Of a stretch of DNA of 19,786 nucleotides, positions 1 to 7,600 are shown piece after piece. Origin of the DNA: CAYQAE01 sp964415445 [NCBI: uncultured archaeon] (GTDB lineage: Archaea; CAYQAE01). The stretch is taken from the NCBI GenBank assembly GCA_964415445.1, contig CAYQAE010000032.1, forward strand, positions 1 through 19,786, read 5' to 3'. The notes below the pieces were generated by a model. The model was not told the origin of the DNA and ran no database searches. It worked only from the letters and a program-made list of their open reading frames with translations. The position numbers were made by a program, and so were the translations under genes. Position 1 is the first letter of the stretch; each line of letters starts with the position of its first letter.

Positions 1-190
1 AACTGTGGACGATGTGGGCTAAGTAATGAACTTGGTGATCTTGCACTCGATCAAGGTGCGAATGTAGATCTCTTAGCTGATTTGGGTGATATTCAATCAT
101 TAGAAGTACAGCCTGATGTAGTAGATACAAGTTGTAACTGTGGACGATGTGGGCTAAGTAATGAACTTGGTGATCTTGCACTCGATCAAG
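1..190 (+). repeat. 55-bp perfect direct repeat inside the coding region
   Basis: Bases 1-55 and 136-190 are identical, with a period of 135 bp, a multiple of three. The perfect identity in otherwise diverged units suggests recent duplication or gene conversion within the repeat protein. Confidence 0.9.
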
Positions 191-255
191 ATGCCGATGA
201 AAAATTAGTTGTAAATTTATATGAATTAGATTCTTTAGAAATAGAAACAGAATAG
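1..255 (+). CDS. Cys-rich tandem-repeat protein, 3' end only
   Basis: An open frame runs from the window edge to a TAG at 253-255, giving the last 84 residues of a protein whose start lies outside. It contains two copies of the peptide NCGRCGLSNELGDLALDQ, 45 residues apart. The coding DNA of the two copies is identical over 55 bp (1-55 and 136-190). The second copy is preceded by another Cys, giving a C-x-C-x2-C motif. The stretch after each copy is diverged but shares an acidic pattern ending in SLEV or SLEI, so the whole appears to be a 45-residue tandem repeat that probably continues upstream. The composition is acidic with few Lys or Arg. I do not recognise the family. A metal-binding repeat protein or a multi-core peptide precursor are both possible, and neither is shown. 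The preserved frame and the diverged second half of each unit argue that it is a real coding sequence. Confidence 0.7.
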   Translation, partial: NCGRCGLSNELGDLALDQGANVDLLADLGDIQSLEVQPDVVDTSCNCGRCGLSNELGDLALDQDADEKLVVNLYELDSLEIETE

Positions 256-439
256 CTGCTTTTAATTTTAAGGCAATTGAAAGAGTAAGAATAATGGGAA
301 TATAGTTATATTCAGGTGATTTTAATCAAAAAAATATTTAGAAAGAAAATATTAGCATTTAACTCGATTGTCATAAATCTGTTCACAAAAGAGGACTGCA
401 CTTCATAAATATAGTTTTTATATATATCAAGAGGGCAGT

Positions 440-467
440 TTGGTAACTCCCTATTGGGAGTTACCAA
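440..467. repeat. 12-bp perfect inverted repeat with 4-nt loop
   Basis: TTGGTAACTCCC (440-451), loop TATT, GGGAGTTACCAA (456-467) would form a very stable stem. There is no long T-run immediately after it, so it is not a classical intrinsic terminator. The 3' arm can instead pair with 512-523, so two structures compete. A related but imperfect sequence lies just after vapC at 19633-19653 (17 of 21 bases match). Confidence 0.75.
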
Positions 468-523
468 CGTGGTATTGTTTTAACAAATAACTGTTAAAAT
501 TCAAGCGAAAGCACGTTGGTAAC
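460..523. repeat. Nested inverted repeat overlapping the 440-467 hairpin
   Basis: GTTACCAACGTG (460-471) is the exact reverse complement of CACGTTGGTAAC (512-523). Inside it, TTTTAACA (478-485) pairs with TGTTAAAA (492-499). The outer left arm shares bases 460-467 with the 440-467 hairpin, so the two folds exclude each other. This could be a regulatory RNA switch or the remains of a mobile-element end. The sequence does not decide. Confidence 0.55.
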
Positions 524-569
524 AAGAAAAAACCGATGGAGCGAGCTACGTTTTTTGCCTTTTAAAGGA
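483..569. repeat. Degenerate about 87-bp dispersed repeat, copy A
   Basis: This segment aligns with 4152-4239 at roughly 70 percent identity by eye with few gaps. Shared blocks include ACAAAT, TGTTAA, AGCAC, GATAAC/GGTAAC, GAAAAAA, GAGCT-CG and CTTTTAAAGGA. Neither copy has a conserved reading frame. Its nature (mobile-element remnant, MITE or small RNA) is not known. Confidence 0.55.
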
Positions 570-738
570 CTTATTTCGCAATTTTACAATCTTTCTTATA
601 GACCTCTAAAATTAGATCAGACGACTTTTTTCTAAGATTATAACAAGTATATATCTTTTTCCTATAAAATGAGCTAAAATTCCGCTTTTTTGATGATATT
701 ATTTTTTTTGTAATCTTAGGTGAACCAATATTTTTTCG

Positions 739-768
739 TTTAGGCTTAAATTTTTAGTCTTACCTAAA
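739..768 (+). promoter_or_regulatory. Candidate metal-regulator operator upstream of feoA
   Basis: TTTAGG (739-744) and CCTAAA (763-768) form an inverted pair just upstream of the TATA box. A further half-site, TTAGG, lies at about 714-718. TTAGG/CCTAA half-sites resemble those bound by DtxR/IdeR-family iron regulators, which commonly control feo genes. The 18-bp spacing is wider than in the classical site, so this is tentative. Confidence 0.3.
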
Positions 769-769
769 T

Positions 770-777
770 TTTATAAG
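770..777 (+). promoter_or_regulatory. TATA box for the feo operon
   Basis: TTTATAAG matches the archaeal TATA consensus well. A transcription start about 25 bp downstream would fall near 798-800, giving a short leader before the ATG codons at 825 or 831. This is one reason for rejecting the TTG at 798 as the start. Confidence 0.5.
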
Positions 778-824
778 CTTAACTTTCACCCATTGATTTG
801 AACTTTCAAGAAAAAAAGTTGGTA

Positions 825-1067
825 ATGGCAATGAGTGATGTGAAATTATCGGAAGTAACTGTTGGATCAAGCGTAAAAATCTCATATATAAATGCAAAAG
901 GATATTTGAGATCAAGATTGATGGACATGGGGCTTGTGAAAGGCGAAATCCTTAAAATTATTCGAGTTGCACCTTTAGGAGATCCGATAGATATAGAAGT
1001 GAAAGGATACGATCTATCCTTGAGAAAAAAAGAATGTGAAAAAGTAATTGTGCTGGTGGTGAATTAA
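825..1067 (+). CDS. feoA: FeoA, ferrous iron transport accessory protein
   Basis: This is a small cytoplasmic SH3-like protein that assists FeoB in ferrous iron uptake. The 80-residue product has the FeoA core: the segment from about residue 22 to the end carries the typical pattern RSRLMDMGLVKGEILKI, then PLGDPIDIEVKGYDLSLRK and a hydrophobic end. The frame is open from a TTG at 798, but that codon would sit at the predicted transcription start, so I prefer ATG at 825. ATG 831 is equally possible because GGT at 821-823 is then 7 nt away. The feoB start follows 3 nt after the stop, so the two are cotranscribed. FeoA proteins are usually 75-90 residues, which fits. Confidence 0.88.
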   Translation: MAMSDVKLSEVTVGSSVKISYINAKGYLRSRLMDMGLVKGEILKIIRVAPLGDPIDIEVKGYDLSLRKKECEKVIVLVVN

Positions 1068-1070
1068 AAT

Positions 1071-3056
1071 ATGTCTGATATCAAAGTAGCAATTGCAGGA
1101 AATCCTAATGTAGGTAAAACAACACTATTTAATGCACTGACAGGCTCAAATCAACATATTGGAAATTGGCCAGGAAAAACAGTTGAGAAAAAAGAAGGTT
1201 TTTCTAAATTTAAAAATAAAAAAATAAAATTTGTAGATTTACCTGGAACCTACAGTCTTACTGCATACTCTTTTGATGAAGTTGTAGCACGTGATTACAT
1301 TTTAGATGAAAATCCTGATGTTGTTGTTCATATTGTTGATGCTACAAATCTTGAAAGAAATATGTATTTAACGACTCAATTAATGGAATTAGGGGCAAAT
1401 ATTGTTTTAGCTTTCAATATGTATGATTTAGTTCGTTCAAGAGATATTTATATTGACATTGAAAGAATTTCAAAATCTTTAGGAATTCCAATTGTTCCAT
1501 TAGTTGCTTCAAAAAAGCAAGGCATCGAAAAATTACTCAAAAAAATAGATGAGGCTTCAAAAAATAAAAATAGTACTAAGAATACTCTTAATTATGGAAA
1601 AAATCTTGAAAAAAAAATAAATAAAATACAAAAAACCCTTCAAGGAGTTTCAAAATATCCAAAACGTTGGTTAGCAATTAAAATATTGGAAAATGATGAA
1701 AATGCACTAAAGTTTGTTGATAGTTTAGACAATAGAAATGAAATTTTAAATGTGAAAAAATCTATTGTAGATCGAGATACAGAAACTGATTTTCCGGATA
1801 AAAGATATGAATTTGTAAGTAGTTTTACGTCAAATTGCATAAAAAAACCAAAAAAGTTAGGTATTTATCGATCTGATATGCTTGATCATGTTGTTACGCA
1901 TAAATATTTTGGTATTCCTATTTTTTTAGTCATAATGTGGTTAACATTTCAGTTAACATTTACTGTTGCAACTCCACTTATGGATCTTATTGATATGGGT
2001 TTTGCAGAACTTGCAACTTATGTTAATAATAATATAAGCCCAGATTGGTTTGCGTCCTTTTTGGGCAACGGTTTAATTGGTGGAGTAGGATTTGTGTTAA
2101 TATTTCTTCCGAATATATTTATATTATTCTTTGTATTATCTTTATTAGAAGATAGTGGATATTTAGCACGTGTAGCATTTGTAATGGATAGGTTAATGAC
2201 TTATTTAGGGCTTCATGGCAGATCATTTATACCAATGATGCTTGGATTCGGATGTAACATTCCTGGAATTATGGCAACACGAACAATTAAGAATCGAACT
2301 GATCGTATGATTACAATACTATCAGCTCCATTTGTTTCGTGTAGCGCAAGATTGCCTGTATATCTAGTCTTAGCCGGTGCATTTTTTAGTAAACACGCTG
2401 CAACGGTAGTTTATCTATTATATATTTTAGGGCTTGTAGTTGCAATAGGTACCGCAAAAATACTAAGAATGACACTCTTTAAGGGTGAACCATCCCCATT
2501 TATTATGGAATTACCATCATACAAAAGCCCAACAATGCAAAATTCAGTGAAGCATACATGGAATCGTGGATCATTATATCTGAGGAAAGCAGGATCAATC
2601 ATTCTTTTAGGTGCTGTAATTATATGGTTGTTTTCTAGTTTACCGTGGGGTGCGGAATATGGAAGTGAAGAAACATACATTGCAGACATCGGAAAAGTTT
2701 TTGAACCCCTTGTTGAACCATTAGGCTTTGATTGGAGAATTGCTGTTGCTCTCATATTTGGATTTGTAGCAAAAGAGATTGTTGTCGGTGCACTTGGTGT
2801 TTTATATGGTGTTGGTGAAGAAGATCCTGATGCAATTTCTGATGCGATAGAATCAAACCCAACCTTTTCGCCACTTATAGCATTAGAGGTCATGGTATTT
2901 ACATTAATTTATTCACCATGTCTTGCAGCAGTTGGTGTAATAAAACAAGAAACAGGATCCTGGAAATGGACAGGCTTTTCGGTAGTATATAGTACTTTGC
3001 TTGCCTATGTTGCAGCATTATTGATTCATGTAACAGGAAGTGCTATGGGATACTAA
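1071..3056 (+). CDS. feoB: FeoB, ferrous iron transporter with GTPase domain
   Basis: This polytopic membrane protein imports Fe(II), using a cytoplasmic N-terminal GTP-binding domain. The G1 motif GNPNVGKTT is at residues 10-18, the G2 threonine near 37, G3 DLPG at 56-59 and G4 NMYD at 116-119. A helical linker follows to about residue 270. The membrane part then carries two Gate-type segments with the conserved cysteines of GFGCNIPG (Cys395) and SAPFVSCSAR (Cys424), and hydrophobic helices run to the C-terminus. At 661 residues it has normal archaeal FeoB length and is intact. It starts 3 nt after feoA and is followed by two small genes of the same operon. Confidence 0.97.
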   Translation: MSDIKVAIAGNPNVGKTTLFNALTGSNQHIGNWPGKTVEKKEGFSKFKNKKIKFVDLPGTYSLTAYSFDEVVARDYILDENPDVVVHIVDATNLERNMYLTTQLMELGANIVLAFNMYDLVRSRDIYIDIERISKSLGIPIVPLVASKKQGIEKLLKKIDEASKNKNSTKNTLNYGKNLEKKINKIQKTLQGVSKYPKRWLAIKILENDENALKFVDSLDNRNEILNVKKSIVDRDTETDFPDKRYEFVSSFTSNCIKKPKKLGIYRSDMLDHVVTHKYFGIPIFLVIMWLTFQLTFTVATPLMDLIDMGFAELATYVNNNISPDWFASFLGNGLIGGVGFVLIFLPNIFILFFVLSLLEDSGYLARVAFVMDRLMTYLGLHGRSFIPMMLGFGCNIPGIMATRTIKNRTDRMITILSAPFVSCSARLPVYLVLAGAFFSKHAATVVYLLYILGLVVAIGTAKILRMTLFKGEPSPFIMELPSYKSPTMQNSVKHTWNRGSLYLRKAGSIILLGAVIIWLFSSLPWGAEYGSEETYIADIGKVFEPLVEPLGFDWRIAVALIFGFVAKEIVVGALGVLYGVGEEDPDAISDAIESNPTFSPLIALEVMVFTLIYSPCLAAVGVIKQETGSWKWTGFSVVYSTLLAYVAALLIHVTGSAMGY

Positions 3057-3071
3057 TTTGAGGTGATATGA

Positions 3072-3527
3072 ATGAGTGAAGGAATTGATATAGAGTCAAA
3101 GATGCTAAAATCAATTAGTTTCGTTGTGGGTATATTATTTGCAATTGTAGGTATTTTTAATATCATTGGTGCAGTAGGTGTAGGATCTTCTATATTTGAG
3201 ATGATCTACATTACTTCTGATTTTATCAATGGTGGAATTTTGATCTTTTTAGGATACATGTTCTTATACGGATACAAAGAAATGAACGAAGGTAAACAAG
3301 AAGGATTTGGATTTATTGTAATGGGGACATTCATTGCTGTTGCCTTGTTGATAGTCTATTCACTAATAATGTTTGCTGATATTGCAGGGTATTATCTCAT
3401 TGAAAGTGAGGATTATGAGGGATGGACACTAAAGGATAGTCTTAGACTTGAAATGTTTATTACAGCACTTGAATTTCTCTTAGTTTTTCCATATATCTTG
3501 AAAAATAAAATATACATACAGAGGTAA
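3072..3527 (+). CDS. Four-helix membrane protein of the feo operon
   Basis: I do not recognise this 151-residue protein. It has four clear hydrophobic segments, at about residues 13-37, 50-68, 77-105 and 127-145, with a short charged N-terminus. The loop before helix 4 is acidic and tyrosine-rich (YLIESEDYEGW). No metal-binding cysteines are present. The start is fixed by a strong SD, GAGGTGAT at 3060-3067, directly before the ATG at 3072. An earlier ATG at 3068 reads into a stop. Its place between feoB and the FeoC-like gene implies a role in iron uptake, for example as a FeoB partner, but this is inferred from position only. Confidence 0.85.
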   Translation: MSEGIDIESKMLKSISFVVGILFAIVGIFNIIGAVGVGSSIFEMIYITSDFINGGILIFLGYMFLYGYKEMNEGKQEGFGFIVMGTFIAVALLIVYSLIMFADIAGYYLIESEDYEGWTLKDSLRLEMFITALEFLLVFPYILKNKIYIQR

Positions 3528-3531
3528 TTTT

Positions 3532-3792
3532 ATGCTTAAGGAAATTTTGAAATTAATAAATGATGGAAAAAAAGACCTATATGAGATGGCTAATTTACTA
3601 GCCATCTCTAAAAACCAAGTAAAAGAAAGAATTGAAATGTTGGTATCTATGAACTATATTTCAGTAATAGATCCAACTACTTCATCTTGTTCTGGTGGGT
3701 GTATTGGATGCTCAAATTCATGTGCATGTAGTTCAAATCATGGTTTAAAAATATATTCAATTACGAAAAAAGGATTTGAGTTAATAAGCTAA
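3532..3792 (+). CDS. FeoC-like winged-helix protein with Cys cluster
   Basis: This is an 86-residue protein with an N-terminal winged-helix domain (about residues 1-48: ILKLINDGKKDLYEMANLLA, then recognition-helix-like residues) and a C-terminal beta wing (72-86). Between them sits a Cys-rich loop with Cys53, 57, 60, 64 and 66. FeoC proteins in bacteria have the same design, a winged helix with a Cys-rich wing that can bind an Fe-S cluster, and they are encoded last in feo operons. The order feoA-feoB-membrane protein-this gene supports the assignment. The SD (GAGGTAA, overlapping the previous stop) precedes ATG 3532. It may sense iron or oxygen and affect FeoB stability or transcription. It could alternatively be a plain transcriptional regulator. 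Confidence 0.8.
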   Translation: MLKEILKLINDGKKDLYEMANLLAISKNQVKERIEMLVSMNYISVIDPTTSSCSGGCIGCSNSCACSSNHGLKIYSITKKGFELIS

Positions 3793-3834
3793 ATTTTGGT
3801 CTTTCCGCTGGCATCTCTATATTTTTGCATATTG

Positions 3835-3873
3835 ACCTCTCTATAAATAGAGAGGTATGCTCCTCTATTTTTT
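3835..3873 (+). terminator. Terminator-like hairpin after the feo operon
   Basis: ACCTCTCTA (3835-3843), loop TAAA, TAGAGAGGT (3848-3856) is a perfect 9-bp stem 42 nt after the last feo stop. An AT-only run ending in six Ts follows at about 3866-3873. GCAT/ATGC flanks extend the stem with a bulge. It is the most likely end of the feo transcript. Confidence 0.5.
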
Positions 3874-3972
3874 GAAACAAATTTGTAAATCTTGCTTAAC
3901 ATCATTTAAACATTCACACTAACCCATTCATTCTCGTCAAATTCTTAACATATCCATACTCAACTCTAGCTA

Positions 3973-4122
3973 AAAAAAGCAGATGAGATCACATCAGATG
4001 ATATTCAATATATAGCATTGGCACTAAGGTTACAATGCTCACTTTGGTCAAACAATGATAAACTCAATAAACAATCATTTGTGAAAGTCTTTTCTACAAA
4101 GGATATTTTGTCTTTGATTTGA
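3973..4122 (+). pseudogene. Remnant of a PIN-domain (VapC-like) protein, C-terminus
   Basis: Translation from 3973 to the TGA at 4120-4122 gives about 49 residues that include TSDDIQYIALALRLQ followed by LWSNNDKLNKQSF and VKVFSTKDILSLI. This is the typical C-terminal half of a PIN nuclease: the conserved Asp before the ALAL helix, the WSND motif and the final V-x-V-x-(S/T)-T-(K/E)-(D/E) strand. There is no start codon or N-terminal half. A stop sits at 3967-3969, and a seven-A run at 3972-3978 breaks the frame; one base fewer would join it to an open stretch at 3900-3971. It is therefore a decayed gene. It differs from the intact vapC at the other end of the window. Confidence 0.65.
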
Positions 4123-4151
4123 TAATTAAGATCCAAAGTGGTCTTTTTTTG

Positions 4152-4239
4152 ACAAATATTTGTTAATTTTTGAGTGGGAGCACATTGATAACTTGAAAAA
4201 AGTCTAACGAGAGAGCTGCGTTTTGAGACTTTTAAAGGA
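4152..4239. repeat. Degenerate about 88-bp dispersed repeat, copy B
   Basis: This is the partner of 483-569. The first 35 aligned bases after ACAAAT match at 25 positions without gaps, and the match continues through AGAGCTGCGTTTT and CTTTTAAAGGA. It begins 30 bp after the end of the PIN remnant. The hairpin seen at 440-467 is not present here. Confidence 0.55.
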
Positions 4240-4551
4240 AACTTAAAAAAAATCAAAGAGATTTATTTGAAAGCAGCAAAAAATGTTGAAGAAATAGCTT
4301 TAATTTTCTTGATACAGTAAAAGACGGTCTTGATAATTTCCATGATTTTAATGAGGAAAAAGACAAATTGCCAACAGATGCTTTAGAATATTAAAATATT
4401 TTTTAAAATTTATATCTACAAATTTGTATTATTTGATGATTTAAGTCTATTTTCATTGTTTTTTATTAAACTAATCTATCTTAAAATATAATTGATTTTT
4501 ATAGATTTATAGTTTCTGATTGAAAAATTAATGAGTTTCTATTTTGTTTGG

Positions 4552-4590
4552 GTATAAAATATTAATAATAGAAAAAGTTATATATATGTA
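4552..4590 (+). promoter_or_regulatory. gltB promoter region, TATA-like sequences
   Basis: Two TATA-like elements are visible: GTATAAAAT at 4552-4560 and the alternating TTATATATAT at about 4578-4587. The first would place the transcription start near 4582, upstream of the operator. The second would place it near 4608, with the operator between TATA and start. Which is used cannot be told from sequence. Confidence 0.4.
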
Positions 4591-4592
4591 TA

Positions 4593-4606
4593 GGTGACCT
4601 ATTACC
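4593..4606 (+). promoter_or_regulatory. NrpR-type operator upstream of gltB
   Basis: GGTG-ACCTAT-TACC fits the pattern GGTA-N6-TACC reported for NrpR binding in Methanosarcina at seven of eight fixed positions, and the flanks extend the symmetry (TA...TA). It lies downstream of the likely TATA box, 28 bp before the gltB start, a typical repressor position. An nrpR gene is in the same window. NrpR is known to repress nitrogen genes and to release DNA when 2-oxoglutarate is high. Confidence 0.6.
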
Positions 4607-4634
4607 TAGTAAAATATGTGAGGCTATATATAAA

Positions 4635-7600
4635 ATGAACTATGTAGAGAAAAAACAAGGGCTATATAATCCAAGATATGAACATGATTCATGTGGTGTT
4701 GGCTTTGTAGCAAATATAAAAGGTAAAAAATCACATAAGATCATTTTAGATGCTCTAAATGTTTTGAATAATCTTACACATAGGGGTGCATCTGGTGCAG
4801 ATCCTAATACTGGTGATGGTGCTGGAATATTAATTCAAATTCATCATAAGTTTTTCAAAAAAGTTACATCTGAAATTAACATAAATATTGGGAATAAAAA
4901 TCAATACGGAGTAGGTATGTTTTTTTTTCCAAAAGATGAAAATTCAAAAGCTGAAATTAAAAATATAATTCACAATGTAGTTGAAGAGGAAGGTCAGATT
5001 TTTTTAGGCTGGAGAGGAGTTCCAACAGATAGTAGATTTATTGGAAAGACTGCAAAATCAAAAGAACCTGATATATTTCAATGTTTTATTAGGCGTAGTT
5101 CTAAACTTAAAAGTGAAATTGATTTTGAAAGAAGACTTTATTTAATTCGAAGAAGGATTGAAAAAGCAGTTAAGTCTTCAGAGATTTATAAAAAAGAAGA
5201 TTTCTACATTCCAAGTTTTTCTCACCGTACAATTGTATATAAAGGCATGCTTATGGCAGAACAAGTTCCAAATTACTATCCTGATCTCAAAGACAATGAT
5301 ATGAGTTCTTCTGTTGCTGTTATTCATTCAAGATTTAGTACAAATACTTTTCCAAATTGGGAGAGAGCTCATCCATATAGATTAATGATTCACAACGGAG
5401 AAATCAATACTCTTCGAGGAAACGTCAATTGGATGCATGCAAGACAATCTACTTTTGAGGATGAAGATTTTGGTGATCGGGTAGAGAAGGTTCTACCTGT
5501 GATAGATGAGACAGGTAGCGATTCTGCGATGTTTGATAATTGTTTGGAATTTCTAGTTATGTCAGGATATTCTCTACCTTATGCACTGATGTTGATGATT
5601 CCAGAGCCATGGGAAAAACATAAACAGATGAATGCGGACAAAAAGGCATTTTATAAATTTCATAGTTGTATGATGGAACCATGGGATGGTCCTGCTTCTG
5701 TTATTACCACAGATGGAAGAAAGATATGTGCTGTCCTAGATAGAAATGGACTCAGACCTTCAAGATATTATGTTACAGATGATGATCATATTATTATGGC
5801 ATCAGAAGTTGGAGTTTTAGATATAGATCCCAAAAAAGTTCTAATAAAAAACAGACTTCAACCAGGAAGAATGCTTATGGTTGATATGGATGAGGGAAGA
5901 ATAATCTCTGACGATGAGTTAAAAAGCAAATATTCGAATGAAAAACCATATCAAAGGTGGTTGGATGAAAATTTAATTCCTATTGAAAAAATTGATGGGC
6001 CTAAAAATATTGGTGTAGATATTAATCATAGAGATATTTTAATCCATCAAAAAGCATTTGGGTATACTTATGAAGATCTTCATATTTTAATGAAAAATAT
6101 GGCAGAGAAAGGAATTGAAGCATTAGGTTCAATGGGTAATGATACGCCACTTTCTGTTTTATCTGATAAGCCAACTCCGCTATATACTTATTTTAAACAA
6201 TTATTTGCCCAAGTTACAAATCCACCTATTGATGCGATTCGAGAAGAATTAATTACATCAACATTAACTACAATTGGTAGAAAAAAGAGCATTTTAAATC
6301 CAGGACCAGATACATGTAATCAAATTTTGATAAATTCACCGATTTTGACAAATTCAGAATTTCAAAAAATATGCAAAGCTAATAATAATAAATTTAGATC
6401 AATTACTATTCCTATCTTTTTCTCTCAAAAAGATGGAAAACATAATTTAGAGAAAAAACTAGATGATTTATTCAAAAAAGCAGAAGATGAGATAAAAAAA
6501 GGTGCGAATATATTAATTTTATCTGATAGAAGTTTCAATAAAGATAAGATTCCAATACCTGCTCTTTTGGCAGTTTCAGGCTTGCATCATTATCTTATTC
6601 GAAAAGAGTTGAGAACACATGTATCTATTATACTCGAATCAGGTGAACCTAGAGAGGTTCATCATTTTTGTGTTTTGCTAGGATATGGTGCTACTGCAAT
6701 TAATCCATATCTAGCATATGAGAGTTTGTGTGATTTGATAGATGAAGGTCATATTGAGAAAATTTCTAAAAAGAAAGCGATTGAAAATTACATAAAAGCA
6801 GCAAATAAAGGTATAGTAAAAGTTCTTTCTAAGATGGGAATATCTACAATTCAAAGTTATCGAGGAGCACAAATTTTTGAAGCAGTAGGACTTAATTCAA
6901 AGTTAATTGATAAATATTTTACTTGGACTTCGTCTCGCCTAGAAGGTATTGGGCTCGATGAGATCGCAAAAGAAGCTATTTTTCATCATAACAAAGCTTA
7001 TGAGAAAATAGAATTAGATTTAGATTCATTGGATTCTGGTGGAAATTACAAATGGCGACATGATGGCGAATATCATCTATTTAACCCTCATTCAATTTAT
7101 CTTTTACAAAAAGCCTGTAGGAATAATTCTCAAAATCTTTATAACCAGTATAGAGCTAGAATTAATATCCAAACTATGAAATATGGTACACTTCGTGGTC
7201 TATTTGAATTTAAATTTGGGAAAAATTCAATTCCAATTGATGAAGTTGAGTCTGAAGAAGAAATTATGAGAAGATTCAAAACAGGGGCAATGTCATATGG
7301 TTCAATTAGCAAAGAAGCTCATGAAACTTTAGCAATTGCTATGAATAGAATTGGTGGAAAAAGTAACACTGGTGAAGGTGGAGAAGATCCAAAAAGATTT
7401 ATTCCTGATTCTAATGGTGATTTACGAAAAAGTGCTATAAAGCAAGTAGCATCAGGACGTTTTGGTGTTACAAGTCATTATTTAGTTAATTCAGATGAAA
7501 TACAAATTAAAATGGCACAAGGTGCAAAACCAGGAGAAGGTGGTCAACTTCCTGGAACAAAAGTCTATCCTTGGATTGCAAAAGTAAGACATTCTACTCC

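Larger units (their letters stand above)
256..797. other. Non-coding region between the repeat protein and feo
   Basis: No credible gene is seen in this roughly 540-bp AT-rich stretch. It holds a strong hairpin at 440-467, a second nested inverted repeat at 460-523, one copy of an about 87-bp repeat (483-569) shared with 4152-4239, and the feoA promoter region near its right end. Between 570 and 700 only AT-rich sequence with T-runs is visible. Confidence 0.6.
4123..4592. other. Non-coding stretch between the PIN remnant and the gltB operator
   Basis: Besides repeat copy B, this holds two short overlapping open frames that look like one broken small gene. Frame 1 gives LKKIKEIYLKAAKNVEEIA up to about 4299, then frame 3 continues NFLDTVKDGLDNFHDF and on to a TAA at 4392-4394. 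No start codon or SD is evident. Bases 4395-4550 are AT-rich with nothing recognisable. Confidence 0.4.

Noticed and set aside
1-190. CRISPR or satellite repeat
   Set aside because: There are only two copies, the period is 135 bp, and both lie in one open frame with diverged but related linkers, so the repeat is coding.
440-467. Classical intrinsic terminator for the repeat protein
   Set aside because: The stem is strong, but it is 185 bp after the stop and lacks a following T-run; the competing fold also argues for something else.
798-824. TTG at 798 as the feoA start
   Set aside because: It coincides with the expected transcription start from the TATA box at 770-777, and ATG codons at 825 and 831 fit FeoA length better.
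2411-2893. 160-codon open frame on the minus strand inside feoB
   Set aside because: It is antisense to well-conserved FeoB sequence, has no SD and shows no recognisable protein pattern.
4005-4256. 83-codon minus-strand frame in the intergenic region
   Set aside because: It runs antisense to the PIN remnant and repeat copy B, with no SD and no family pattern.
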